Assembly: GCF_014639535.1 (NCBI RefSeq)
Contig: NZ_BMGA01000001.1
Location: forward strand, 558,001 to 622,000
Direction of reading: 5' to 3'
From: Flavobacterium palustre
GTDB taxonomy: Bacteria > Bacteroidota > Bacteroidia > Flavobacteriales > Flavobacteriaceae
DNA length: 64,000 bases
In this document: positions 7,154-15,747 of the stretch, piece after piece
How the letters are laid out: the number at the start of each line of letters is the position of its first letter
How positions within the stretch are numbered: the stretch's first letter is position 1
The notes under the pieces: generated by a model
The model's database searches: none
What the model saw: only the letters and a program-made list of their open reading frames with translations
What the model was told of the DNA's origin: nothing
Translations under genes and position numbers: made by a program

Positions 7154-9406
7154 GTGAAAAATCTAATTTTATCTTTTGTCTTTCTTTTACCAACACTTAT
7201 TTTAGCTCAAACCAGCATCAAGGGAAGGATTATGTCGGAAGGAACACCATTGCATCAGGCTAACCTTGTTTTAAAGAAATCCAAGCTTTCGACTATGAGC
7301 GATACAGAAGGTTTTTATACTTTTAAAAACATCAATCCGGGCGAGTATGAAATTGTTGCTTCCTATTCCGGTTTAAAAACTGAAACTCAAAAAATCATTA
7401 TTACTGATACTACTGCGGTTATTATTGATTTTTATCTAAAAGAAAATAATACTCTGGATGAAGTGGTGGTTACAGGAACACTCAAAGCGGTTAACCGTAT
7501 GGAAAGTCCGGTTCCTGTAGAGGTTTACAAACCGGCTTTTTTCAAAAAAAATCCAACCGCCAATGTTTTCGAAGCTTTGCAAAACGTCAATGGTGTACGT
7601 CCACAATTAAATTGCAATGTTTGTAATACGGGAGATATTCACATCAACGGACTCGAAGGACCTTATACTTTAGTTTTAATAGACGGAATGCCTATTGTGA
7701 GCGGACTTTCAACCGTTTATGGTTTATCGGGAATCCCTAACTCTTTACTGGAACGAATAGAAATCGTAAAAGGACCTGCTTCTTCACTTTACGGAAGTGA
7801 AGCTGTAGGTGGTTTAATCAATATTATTACTAAAAACCCAAAAAATGCAGCTGTTTTCTCAGCTGATGCTTTTACTACCGATTGGGGAGAAATGAATATT
7901 GATTTAGGTTTCAAAGGAAATGTCAGCAAAACGGCTTCGGTATTAACCGGAATTAATTATTTCAATTACAGCAATCCTATTGATAACAATAACGATAATT
8001 TCACTGATGTAACTTTGCAAGACCGAACTTCAGTTTTTCAAAAATGGAACTTCAATCGAAAAAGCAACAAACTGTTTTCCATGGCCGGACGCTTTTTCTA
8101 CGAAGACCGATGGGGTGGTGAATTGCAATGGGAGAAAAAATACCGCGGCGGAAGTGATGTTTATGGAGAAAGTATCTATACCAAACGCTGGGAATTATTA
8201 GGAGCTTATGAATTGCCTTTTACAGAAAAGATGCTGTTTTCTTTTTCATACACCGATCACGATCAAAATTCGGTTTATGGGAATACTCCCTATCTGGCAA
8301 AACAACGCATCGGTTTTGGACAATTGACTTGGGACAAAAAAATAGCATCACATGATATGCTCTTTGGAACAGCTCTCCGTTATCAATATTATAACGACAA
8401 TACACCTGCAACAACACAGGAAGACATTAATTGGATTCCGAGTTTATTTGTTCAGGACGAAATAACTTTAGCCGAAAAACACAAATTGCTTTTAGGCGCA
8501 CGCTATGATTACAACCGCAATCACGGTTCTATTTTTACACCCAGACTGGCATACAAATGGAAAATCAACGATAATAATATTGTTCGATTCAATACCGGAA
8601 CCGGTTTTAGAATTGTCAATCTGTTTACCGAAGAACATGCCGCTCTGACCGGATCTCGCGATGTAATTGTTTTAGAAGAATTAAAACCCGAACGTTCGTA
8701 CAATGCGAATTTGAATTACCTGAAAAAAATATACACTAAAAACGGCAATTTCATCGGCTTGGAAACCTCGGCATGGTACACGCATTTTACCAATTCGATT
8801 ATACCTGATTATGATACTAATCCGAATCAGATTATTTATAAAAATTTAGATGGATATGCCATTACCAAAGGAATCAGTACCAATATTGATATGGTTTTTC
8901 AAAACGGTCTCAAAGTCATTGTAGGTGCAACGTTAATGGATGTTTCCAAAACCGAAGACGGAATAAAAACCCGTCAGATGTTGACCGAAAAATTTACAGG
9001 AACCTGGGCTATTTCGTACCGAATTAACAAACTTTTCCTGGATATAGATTACACCGGAAATCTCTACGGACCGATGCGTTTACCTACTTTGGGCGAATTG
9101 GATCCGAGAAAAGACTATTCGCCTACCTGGAGTATTCAAAACATTCAGTTCACTTTCAATAAATTTAAAAATATCGAAATTTATGCCGGTATAAAAAATC
9201 TGTTGAACTGGACCCCGAACAAAGGAAATCCGTTTATTATTGCCCGCGCCAACGATCCATTCGACAAAAATGTTGAATATGACACTAACGGAAATGTTCA
9301 GGCAACTCCTGATAACCCGTATGCTTTGACTTTTGATCCAGGTTATGTTTATGGTCCCAACCAAGGCATTCGCAGCTTTTTCGGATTGCGTTATACTTTA
9401 AAATAA
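7154..9406 (+). CDS. TonB-dependent outer-membrane receptor (probable metal or metal-chelate uptake)
   Basis: This is a 750-residue outer-membrane receptor powered by TonB. It has a signal peptide (about residues 1-19, ending in LAQ), a carboxypeptidase-regulatory-like domain (20-98), a TonB-box-like DEVVVTGTLK (102-111), a plug domain and a 22-strand barrel ending with an aromatic-rich strand (FFGLRYTLK). The plug carries the pair NCNVCNTGD (Cys154, Cys157) followed by the conserved run GPASSLYGSEAVGGLINIITK. The start is a GTG at 7154. A DtxR/MntR-type dyad covers its promoter, so the ligand is probably manganese, iron or a chelate. The next gene, a thioredoxin-like protein, starts 2 nt after the stop. 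Exact substrate is unknown. Confidence 0.92.
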   Translation: MKNLILSFVFLLPTLILAQTSIKGRIMSEGTPLHQANLVLKKSKLSTMSDTEGFYTFKNINPGEYEIVASYSGLKTETQKIIITDTTAVIIDFYLKENNTLDEVVVTGTLKAVNRMESPVPVEVYKPAFFKKNPTANVFEALQNVNGVRPQLNCNVCNTGDIHINGLEGPYTLVLIDGMPIVSGLSTVYGLSGIPNSLLERIEIVKGPASSLYGSEAVGGLINIITKNPKNAAVFSADAFTTDWGEMNIDLGFKGNVSKTASVLTGINYFNYSNPIDNNNDNFTDVTLQDRTSVFQKWNFNRKSNKLFSMAGRFFYEDRWGGELQWEKKYRGGSDVYGESIYTKRWELLGAYELPFTEKMLFSFSYTDHDQNSVYGNTPYLAKQRIGFGQLTWDKKIASHDMLFGTALRYQYYNDNTPATTQEDINWIPSLFVQDEITLAEKHKLLLGARYDYNRNHGSIFTPRLAYKWKINDNNIVRFNTGTGFRIVNLFTEEHAALTGSRDVIVLEELKPERSYNANLNYLKKIYTKNGNFIGLETSAWYTHFTNSIIPDYDTNPNQIIYKNLDGYAITKGISTNIDMVFQNGLKVIVGATLMDVSKTEDGIKTRQMLTEKFTGTWAISYRINKLFLDIDYTGNLYGPMRLPTLGELDPRKDYSPTWSIQNIQFTFNKFKNIEIYAGIKNLLNWTPNKGNPFIIARANDPFDKNVEYDTNGNVQATPDNPYALTFDPGYVYGPNQGIRSFFGLRYTLK

Positions 9407-9408
9407 GG

Positions 9409-9873
9409 ATGAAAAAACTCGTTTTCATAGTACTGTTTTTCTTTTGGGCAATTCCATCGGGTTTTGCCCAATTGAAAACACATACGTTTGAAGAAGCAGA
9501 ACAATTATCGAAAGAAAACCCAAAACCCATTATTGTTTTCATTCATACCAATTGGTGCAAATACTGCAAATTGATGGAGAATTCCACTTTTAAAAATCCT
9601 GAAATTATCTCCATACTCAACGACAGCTTTTATTTTGTCACTTTAGATGCTGAAGACAAAAAAGACATTACTTTCAACAAACATACCTTTCAATACAAAC
9701 CCACCGGAACCAATACCGGTATTCACGAACTTGCAACAGCATTAGCTACTAGCAACAATCAGGTCACTTATCCTACATTGACTATTTTAGATCCGGACTA
9801 TTCTATCTTATTCCAGCAAGCTTCATATCTAAAAGCCCAAGACTTACTTGAAATTCTTGAGAAAATAAAATAA
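9409..9873 (+). CDS. Exported thioredoxin-like protein
   Basis: The 154-residue protein has a signal peptide (about 1-20, ending in GFAQ) and a thioredoxin fold of the DUF255/thioredoxin_7 kind, with the redox motif WCKYC (Cys50, Cys53) and a cis-proline region VTYPTLTILD. It should act in the periplasm as a thiol oxidoreductase. It starts 2 nt after the TonB-dependent receptor, so both are co-transcribed; it may keep the receptor's plug cysteines (Cys154/Cys157) in the right redox state, which is an inference from context only. Length is normal for this group. Confidence 0.88.
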   Translation: MKKLVFIVLFFFWAIPSGFAQLKTHTFEEAEQLSKENPKPIIVFIHTNWCKYCKLMENSTFKNPEIISILNDSFYFVTLDAEDKKDITFNKHTFQYKPTGTNTGIHELATALATSNNQVTYPTLTILDPDYSILFQQASYLKAQDLLEILEKIK

Positions 9874-9908
9874 TTGGTTACTTTTGGGAAGCATCTTCTA
9901 AAACCAAT

Positions 9909-11054
9909 ATGAAACACTACCATTATATTTTTACCGGAACAGGCCTCGCTGCTTTAATGACGGTCTATAAAATGGTCTCATCCGAAAAATTTAAAGACAA
10001 AACTATTTTACTTTTAGATGAAAATCCTAAAAAAACCAACGACCGAACCTGGTGTTTCTGGGAAAAAGAAAATGCAATTTGGGACTCCATCGTTTCAAAA
10101 AAATGGGATTCGGCTTTGTTTGCTAATGAAAATTTCAATCGAAATTTAGAAATTCAACCCTATCAATACAAAATGATTCAGGGATTGGATTTTTACAATT
10201 TGGTTTTTGAATTACTTATAAAACAAAAAAACATCACTTTTTTAAATGAAAAAGTAACTGATATTAACGAATTGGAAAAGCATGTTTATGTGGCTACTGA
10301 AAATAATTCGTTTACTTGTGATCAGGTTTTTAATTCCGTTTACAACAAAGCTGTTGTAAGCAATCAAACGAAATTTCCGGTTTTACAGCAGCATTTTATT
10401 GGTTGGAAAATAAAATCAGAAGAGGCCGTTTTCAGTCCGGAACAGGCTACTTTTATGGATTTTTCAGTAGCTCAAAAAGGAAACACACGTTTTATGTATG
10501 TTTTGCCAACATCTGAAACCGAAGCTTTACTGGAATACACCTTGTTTTCGCATTCGCTTTTAGCAAAATCAGAATACGAAAATGAGATTGAAAATTACAT
10601 CAAAAAACTCGTCATTAAAAACTACCAAATCATCGAAAAAGAACAAGGCAGCATCCCGATGACTTGTTACCCATTTTGGAAAAAAAACACCAAAAGAGTA
10701 CTCAACATAGGTACTGCCGGCGGATGGACAAAAGCCAGCACAGGTTATACTTTTAAAAATGCGGATAAAAAATCTTCACAATTAGTAGCTTTTCTTCAAC
10801 AGGAAACGGACTTTAAAAAATTCCACCGTAAAACTAAATTCTGGTTTTACGACCTGCTTTTATTGGATATTCTGGACAGAAAAAATGAATTGGGTTCCCG
10901 CATTTTTTCTTCGATGTTTAAAAACGGAAATCCGGCACTGATTTTTAAATTTCTGGACGAAGAAACTTCAGTAATTGAAGATATTCAAGTGATTTTAAAA
11001 TGCCCAAAATTGCTTTTTATAAAAGCATTATTACAATCAGGCCGCTATTTATAA
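9909..11054 (+). CDS. crtY: Lycopene beta-cyclase (CrtY-type)
   Basis: This FAD-dependent enzyme closes the ends of lycopene into beta-ionone rings, the step toward beta-carotene and zeaxanthin, the usual yellow pigments of flavobacteria. The 381 residues begin with a dinucleotide-binding segment (YIFTGTGLAALMTVYKM) followed by the family signature NDRTWCFWEKE near residue 37. Later blocks GSIPMTCYPFWKKNTKRVLNIGTAGGWTKASTGYTF are typical of CrtY. It lies 35 nt after the thioredoxin-like gene on the same strand and may be read from the same transcript. No other carotenoid gene is in the window, although in many flavobacteria they cluster. Confidence 0.92.
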   Translation: MKHYHYIFTGTGLAALMTVYKMVSSEKFKDKTILLLDENPKKTNDRTWCFWEKENAIWDSIVSKKWDSALFANENFNRNLEIQPYQYKMIQGLDFYNLVFELLIKQKNITFLNEKVTDINELEKHVYVATENNSFTCDQVFNSVYNKAVVSNQTKFPVLQQHFIGWKIKSEEAVFSPEQATFMDFSVAQKGNTRFMYVLPTSETEALLEYTLFSHSLLAKSEYENEIENYIKKLVIKNYQIIEKEQGSIPMTCYPFWKKNTKRVLNIGTAGGWTKASTGYTFKNADKKSSQLVAFLQQETDFKKFHRKTKFWFYDLLLLDILDRKNELGSRIFSSMFKNGNPALIFKFLDEETSVIEDIQVILKCPKLLFIKALLQSGRYL

Positions 11055-11124
11055 AGTTCACAAAAGGCTATCAAACTATAACAAAACTTTATAATCCAAA
11101 CCAAGTAATTCGGGAGATTCTTTG

Positions 11125-11132
11125 TAACTTTG
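11125..11132 (+). promoter_or_regulatory. -7 element for the bacilliredoxin gene
   Basis: TAACTTTG matches TAnnTTTG exactly and lies 35 nt ahead of the ATG at 11168. It lies after the crtY stop and inside the open frame that extends upstream of the bacilliredoxin, which supports starting that protein at 11168 and not further upstream. Confidence 0.65.
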
Positions 11133-11167
11133 CCTATTCAAAAATTACAAATTTAAACACAAGAGAT

Positions 11168-11578
11168 ATGTATCCACAAGAAATGGTAATTCCAATGCAG
11201 GCGGAACTAACAGCTGCAGGATTTCAAGATTTACATAGTGCACAAGAAGTTGATAACGCTATCAAAGCGGAAGGAACAACATTAGTAGTTGTTAATTCAG
11301 TTTGCGGTTGCGCTGCAAGAAATGCACGTCCGGGAGCAAAAATGAGTTTAGAAGGTGCTAAAAAACCGGATCATTTAATTACTGTTTTTGCAGGTGTTGA
11401 TAAAGAAGCGGTTGATGCAGCCAGACAACACATGTTTCCTTTTCCTCCATCATCTCCATCTATGGCTTTGTTCAAAAACGGAGAATTGGTTCACATGTTA
11501 GAGCGTCACCACATTGAAGGTCGTCCGGCTGAAATGATTGCTGAGAACTTACAAGATGCTTACAACGAATTTTGCTAA
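11168..11578 (+). CDS. BrxA/BrxB family bacilliredoxin
   Basis: Bacilliredoxins (YphP/YqiW family) remove bacillithiol from oxidised proteins or act as thiol-disulfide oxidoreductases in the cytosol. The 136 residues begin MYPQEMVIPMQAELT and carry the family's CGC active site (Cys46-Gly-Cys48) in NSVCGCAARNARPG, then FPPSSPSMALFKNGELVHMLERHHIEG. The frame is open upstream to 11000 over the crtY end, but the -7 box at 11125-11132 and the conserved N-terminus fix the start at 11168. A hairpin with a T-tract follows the stop and probably ends the transcript. Confidence 0.95.
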   Translation: MYPQEMVIPMQAELTAAGFQDLHSAQEVDNAIKAEGTTLVVVNSVCGCAARNARPGAKMSLEGAKKPDHLITVFAGVDKEAVDAARQHMFPFPPSSPSMALFKNGELVHMLERHHIEGRPAEMIAENLQDAYNEFC

Positions 11579-11606
11579 TTTAAGCACAAAAGACACAAAA
11601 TAATTT

Positions 11607-11647
11607 ACCGCAGATTCCACACACAATAGTGAATTTGCGGTTTTTTG
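11607..11647 (+). terminator. Terminator formed by a diverged ACCGCA..TGCGGT repeat
   Basis: ACCGCAGATTCCAC (11607-11620) pairs imperfectly with GTGAATTTGCGGT (11629-11641) and is followed by six T. It lies 29 nt after the bacilliredoxin stop. The arms are a diverged form of the repeat at 4018-4076 and 56199-56258, so this repeat family appears to be used as a terminator. Confidence 0.65.
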
Positions 11648-11692
11648 TTTTAAACCATTAAGAAATTTAGGAAATTTAGGATCTAATATTTA

Positions 11693-11826
11693 ACCGCAAA
11701 GGACTCAAAGCCTTTTCGCAAAGAAAGCAAAGATTAAAGATAAAGGAACTCTTCTTAACCGAGCTTAATACCTTAATGGTTAAAAAACTTAACGAACTTT
11801 GCGAAAAACCTTTGCATCTTTGCGGT
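11693..11826. repeat. Long inverted repeat upstream of the ferredoxin gene
   Basis: Arms of about 30 nt (11693-11723 and 11797-11826) are near-perfect inverted copies built from ACCGCAAAG, CAAAG and TTTTCGCAAAG words, with a weaker inner pairing (TTAACC/GGTTAA). The right arm ends 8 nt before the TTG start of the ferredoxin gene and contains CATCTTTG, close to the -7 consensus, so the repeat may carry that gene's promoter. Confidence 0.75.
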
Positions 11827-11834
11827 AAAAAACC

Positions 11835-12173
11835 TTGGAAAAAGAACTCAAAAATATCTGCTTCACTGTTACAGAAAACGGAATTCAAATCCCCATTACA
11901 ACACGTCATGGCAGATATCCCAGTCTAATGTATTTGCTTAAGGAAGAATTGCAATTGGAAAGTTTTGGCGAATGCGGTGGCGTAGGACGATGTGCGACCT
12001 GTGTGGTACAAACCTCCGGAATTACGGGAAATTCAGCCGTAAAAGACCGCAACGAACCCGCAACCTTATCCAAATTGGGATTTGACGAAGCCAATATTCG
12101 GCTTTCCTGCCAAATCTATATTACCGCTGATTTAAACGTAAACGATGCCGAAATCAAAATTTTGGAACTGTAA
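11835..12173 (+). CDS. 2Fe-2S ferredoxin
   Basis: This cytosolic electron carrier of 112 residues has an adrenodoxin-like cluster motif C-x5-C-x2-C (Cys47, Cys53, Cys56 in GECGGVGRCATC) and the fourth ligand Cys92 in RLSCQIY. The start is probably the TTG at 11835, because the first in-frame ATG falls at residue 32, inside the ferredoxin fold. It stands alone: a long inverted repeat lies upstream and the convergent batE gene ends 2 bp beyond its stop. The partner enzyme cannot be told. Confidence 0.9.
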   Translation: MEKELKNICFTVTENGIQIPITTRHGRYPSLMYLLKEELQLESFGECGGVGRCATCVVQTSGITGNSAVKDRNEPATLSKLGFDEANIRLSCQIYITADLNVNDAEIKILEL

Positions 12174-12175
12174 TG

Positions 12176-12919
12176 CTACTTCACTTCTTGAATTGCATTA
12201 CTGTCAATCCAGCCTTCGCTTCCGTCAGTTAACTGGATTTTTTTCCAGTTATCTACCGTTTCTTTTACAAAGACTTTGGTTCCTTCGTGCAAAATTACAA
12301 CGCTGTTTCCCTTATTCTGAGGTTCACTTTTTACGTCGGTCATTTCGGCAAAAACAATCGCCGGTCTTTCCTTTTTAAAATGACTTTTCTCAAAAATAGC
12401 CGAAGCAACACTGATTAATAAAAGTAAAAACAGGACAAACATTCCGGCAAAAAACAACCTTTTGTGCAATGTTAAAGCCGAAAAATAATATCCTAAAAAT
12501 GATACTAAAAACAACACCGAAAACCCAACCGAAATCCAGGCCCAGCTGTTGTAATGACAGATAGCTGTGAAATCACGCAGCAATTTTGCAAATCCTACTG
12601 TAGGAACAACTTTTATCTCATCTACCGTACGTTTTTGAGCAAATTTCAAGTTGTTGAGAATCTCGCTATCATTAGGATTCAGCACCAAAGCTTTCTCGTA
12701 ATTATAAATAGCCGGCGCTACTTTATTCAATTTATAATAACAATTCCCCAAATTAAAATACAACTCTGCCGAATGTTTTTTAGCCGTCAATTCGGACGTA
12801 TAAGCATCAATGGCTTGTTCATATTTACCACTTTTATACAAACTATTTCCTTTTTCAAAATTATTTTGAGCAAAGAAAACCTGGCTTACTAATACTATTA
12901 TATAAACTATATTTTTCAT
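12176..12919 (-). CDS. batE: BatE-like TPR and SH3 protein (last gene of Bat operon)
   Basis: BatE-type proteins are exported or membrane-bound TPR proteins of the Bacteroides aerotolerance operon. The 247 residues show a signal peptide (1-17), about two TPR units (NNFEKGNSLYKSGKYEQAIDAY ... AELYFNLGNCYYKLNKVAPAIYNYEKAL), two membrane helices (about residues 125-170) and a C-terminal bacterial SH3 domain (KGNSVVILHEGTKVFVKETVDNWKKIQLTDGSEGWI). Other Bat genes lie upstream on the same strand after a 231-bp gap that contains a repeat element, so expression may be partly separate. Function in stress tolerance is known from the family only. Confidence 0.85.
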   Translation of the reverse strand: MKNIVYIIVLVSQVFFAQNNFEKGNSLYKSGKYEQAIDAYTSELTAKKHSAELYFNLGNCYYKLNKVAPAIYNYEKALVLNPNDSEILNNLKFAQKRTVDEIKVVPTVGFAKLLRDFTAICHYNSWAWISVGFSVLFLVSFLGYYFSALTLHKRLFFAGMFVLFLLLLISVASAIFEKSHFKKERPAIVFAEMTDVKSEPQNKGNSVVILHEGTKVFVKETVDNWKKIQLTDGSEGWIDSNAIQEVK

Positions 12920-13013
12920 AAAATTATTTTAAACACAAAGAATTAATTATTGTCTTATTTAAACAATCCTACTTTTACTAAGCCGTAGTGCATTATATAT
13001 ACATTTTTATAGC

Positions 13014-13099
13014 CACCCCGCCCGTTGGGCACTCCTCCAGAGGAGGGGAATTTCGAACGTCATTCCCCTCTTTTAGAGGGGTGGTCGAAGACCGGGGTG
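13014..13099. repeat. GC-rich intergenic inverted repeat (CACCCCG...CGGGGTG)
   Basis: The element has outer arms CACCCCG (13014-13020) and CGGGGTG (13093-13099) and inner arms GAGGGGAAT (13043-13051) and ATTCCCCTC (13062-13070). Its GC content is far above the surrounding DNA. It lies between batD and batE. From memory, elements of this kind are dispersed in flavobacterial genomes; it resembles a short nonautonomous repeat. Confidence 0.75.
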
Positions 13100-13150
13100 T
13101 TTTTATTTCGTTTTCAGTCATTATTTTTGTGCCCTTTGTGGTTATCTTCT

Positions 13151-14899
13151 TTAACTAAGCTGCTTTTCTAAATCCGAAATTATACTTACCGCTTTTTCAT
13201 AATCTTTCTGAATACTTGCACTCGACGAAGGTGCGTATCGGGCAAACTCACAGTTTTCTGTTAGAGTGATAAACTCATTTACAGCTTCCGGATTCGCATT
13301 TTTAGACAACAAAATTTCTTTGATATTGTCTTTACTCATCTCGGAAGTTTCAATATGCAGTTTAGCCTTCAGGAAATTGTGCATTGCTTTTTCCAATGCC
13401 ACATAAAACGGTTCTTTGTTGTTGATATGCTTTTTAGCTTCCGACAAATATTTCTTAGCCAGGCGGTTATTTCTCTTGATTCGGTTACCTACAACATCGC
13501 CGTCAATGGCTTCTTTTTTCTTCTTAGCCAATACAATGACAGGTATTAATCCAAAAGGAATCAGCAATAAACTGTAGAATAATTTGGAACCAAAAAAATC
13601 TTTAATTACCATTGGTTCTAACTTGGTTTCCAATTTGATATACTTGAATTGCTCATTAGCAACCGCTGTATTTTTTTGACTTCCGGACGGAGTTGCAACT
13701 GCATCAGTAGGAGTTGGTCCATCAAGAACACTTATCACTATTTGCTGCGAAGTAATAGTTTTATATCTTCCTGTTTTTAAATCAAAATAAGAAAACTGCA
13801 ACGGTTTTATAGGATAATCGCCTTTGTATTGCGGGATAATAGTGTAACTATCGGATATTTTCCCTGTCATTCCCGAAAGCGGTGTATTTACCTTCTCATT
13901 ATGTACCGCATCATACATTTCTAAAGCATTAGGAACTTCGGGTTTTGGCAAATTAAATAATTTTAAATTCCCTTTTCCGGCTACACTTACTACTAAATCC
14001 AGACTTTCACCATTTTTAAGACTGGTTTTTGTTGGCGTAACTCTAAAATCAAAACTACCTACAGCACCCGAAAAATCAGCAGGTTTTCCTGCTTCAGGCA
14101 ATGCTTTTACCGAAATAGTCTTAGCTCCGGTAGAAACTCTTTTACGATCTTCTTTGATAAGCATTTGTCCAAACACATTTCTGCGATTAGTAGGCAACTG
14201 CACATCAATATCCAAAGAAAGCGGTTCAATGGTTAGTTTTCCTGATTTTTGAGGATATAAAACTACTTTTTTAAGTACGATATAACGGAAATTCTGCCCC
14301 CTGAACATTCCTTCTTCGACAACAAACTGCTTAACATCAATATTTTGACTCCAAAAATCATTGTATTTTGGTTTGTTTACTTCTGCCGAATTTGTGATTC
14401 CGATGTTATTAAAATACAATTTATAAACCAATGTAATAGGCTCATTGATATACGGATTGGTTTTTGAAACATCGGCAACTAAATACAAATTATGATCGGC
14501 CGAAACACTAATATCATTAGGATCTCTAGGCTGCTCAACAGCATTAGTCACATTTACTTTTACCGGAGAAGTTTTATAGATCTTTCCGTTGTATTCGATA
14601 GTTGCCTGCTTGATAACTAAAGTTCCTTTTTGATTTGGCAAAAGATAATACGTATAAATCTTTTCAAAAGAACTTCTACCGTTTATCCACGACTGGCTCA
14701 CCTGTTGCATGGGACCGGCTACAACACGAAAACCTTCAAAAGAAGGTTCGTCAAAATTGTCTCCATCAATATTCATGAAAAAATCAACTTGTAATCTTTC
14801 GTTGAGACCAAGCGTGTTTTTGCTCACCCGGGTCTCAAACTGTACCTGAGCCCAAAGCCCCTGAAAACTTAACAATATGAATACTAAATATCTTTTCAT
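13151..14899 (-). CDS. batD: BatD oxygen-tolerance protein
   Basis: BatD is a membrane-anchored exported protein of the Bat operon, linked to tolerance of oxygen or envelope stress. It has a signal peptide (about 1-17), a long beta-rich exported region (MQVQFETRVSKNTLGLNERLQVDF-like start, with repeated Ig-like blocks), one membrane helix near residue 445 (LFYSLLLIPFGLIPVIVLA) and a helical cytosolic tail of about 120 residues. Length (582) fits the family. It follows batC with a 49-nt gap and reads toward batE. The molecular function of BatD is not established. Confidence 0.92.
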   Translation of the reverse strand: MKRYLVFILLSFQGLWAQVQFETRVSKNTLGLNERLQVDFFMNIDGDNFDEPSFEGFRVVAGPMQQVSQSWINGRSSFEKIYTYYLLPNQKGTLVIKQATIEYNGKIYKTSPVKVNVTNAVEQPRDPNDISVSADHNLYLVADVSKTNPYINEPITLVYKLYFNNIGITNSAEVNKPKYNDFWSQNIDVKQFVVEEGMFRGQNFRYIVLKKVVLYPQKSGKLTIEPLSLDIDVQLPTNRRNVFGQMLIKEDRKRVSTGAKTISVKALPEAGKPADFSGAVGSFDFRVTPTKTSLKNGESLDLVVSVAGKGNLKLFNLPKPEVPNALEMYDAVHNEKVNTPLSGMTGKISDSYTIIPQYKGDYPIKPLQFSYFDLKTGRYKTITSQQIVISVLDGPTPTDAVATPSGSQKNTAVANEQFKYIKLETKLEPMVIKDFFGSKLFYSLLLIPFGLIPVIVLAKKKKEAIDGDVVGNRIKRNNRLAKKYLSEAKKHINNKEPFYVALEKAMHNFLKAKLHIETSEMSKDNIKEILLSKNANPEAVNEFITLTENCEFARYAPSSSASIQKDYEKAVSIISDLEKQLS

Positions 14900-14948
14900 T
14901 TTTATGCAATCCTTATTCTTTTATCTGAATACATTTTTGTAATTGACA

Positions 14949-15716
14949 TTACCAGTCTTTTTCTGTTTGAACCGGTTTCCCTTTTACTTTTTTAGCGTTA
15001 ACCTTATCCTGAATTTTCTTTTCTTCATTATTAACCGCATCTAAAAGATTTTCTAAACGTTCTTTAGAAATTCCACCGGGTTGTGGCTTTGGCGGCTGAT
15101 TAGGATCTTGCTTGTCTTTTCCTTCTTTCTTATCCTGATTTTGCTTGTCTTGATTTTGTTTGTCCTGATTCTTTTTATCCTGGTCTTTTTTATCCTGATC
15201 CTGCTTATCCTTATTTTTGTCTTTGTTTTTATTTTTGTCCTTGTCGTTTTTATCGTTTTTTGGAGGATTTTCTTTTAGCATCTTTTTAGCCAATGCAAAA
15301 TTGTATCGGGTTTCCTCATCATTAGGATTGTTCCTCAACGCATTTTTATAAGCTTCTACCGCTTCGGTATAATTTTTCTCTTTCATAAATACATTTCCCA
15401 AATTGTGAAGCGCTTTGTGTCTTTGGATGCTCGATCTGGCATGTTGTAAAGCTTTTGCATAGGCATATTTGGCCTCAGAAGCCTGATTTTGCTTATAAAT
15501 AGCATTCCCTAAATTATAAGGCGCAACGGAACGATTGGGAAACTTAGAATTAGATATTCTGTAATCAGCTTCTGCTTCTGCATATCTACTTTCATTGTAT
15601 GCTTCATTTGCTTTAGGCAGCGTTTTGTCTTTTTCCTGTGCAAAAACGCCTCCCAGCCCTAAAAACAGCAATGTCAAAAAAGTAAATCTGTATTTTATAA
15701 AATTCTTCATTTTCAT
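14949..15716 (-). CDS. batC: BatC TPR protein with charged low-complexity tail
   Basis: BatC is a TPR protein that probably helps assemble the Bat complex in the periplasm. The 255 residues have a signal peptide (ending GVFAQ), three TPR-like units (about residues 30-150) and then a striking low-complexity run rich in Lys, Asp, Gln and Asn (about 155-205) before a short conserved end. Two start codons are possible, ATG at 15716 or the in-frame ATG at 15710; either leaves the signal peptide intact. It is 31 nt downstream of batB. An open frame on the opposite strand of the low-complexity run is only its shadow. Confidence 0.9.
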   Translation of the reverse strand: MKMKNFIKYRFTFLTLLFLGLGGVFAQEKDKTLPKANEAYNESRYAEAEADYRISNSKFPNRSVAPYNLGNAIYKQNQASEAKYAYAKALQHARSSIQRHKALHNLGNVFMKEKNYTEAVEAYKNALRNNPNDEETRYNFALAKKMLKENPPKNDKNDKDKNKNKDKNKDKQDQDKKDQDKKNQDKQNQDKQNQDKKEGKDKQDPNQPPKPQPGGISKERLENLLDAVNNEEKKIQDKVNAKKVKGKPVQTEKDW

Positions 15717-15747
15717 TCTTTTATGTTCTTTCCGGAGGAATTGACAT

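Noticed and set aside
11000-11167. Upstream extension of the bacilliredoxin frame
   Set aside because: It overlaps crtY, is not conserved in character, and a -7 promoter box lies inside it; the family starts at MYPQE.
13014-13099. GC-rich hairpin as a simple terminator of batD
   Set aside because: There is no adjacent minus-strand T-tract after the stem and the nested arms are larger than needed; it looks like a repeat element.
15081-15278. Open frame of 65 codons on the plus strand, very hydrophobic
   Set aside because: It is the opposite strand of the Lys/Asp/Gln low-complexity run of batC, which produces an artificial Ile/Leu/Val frame.
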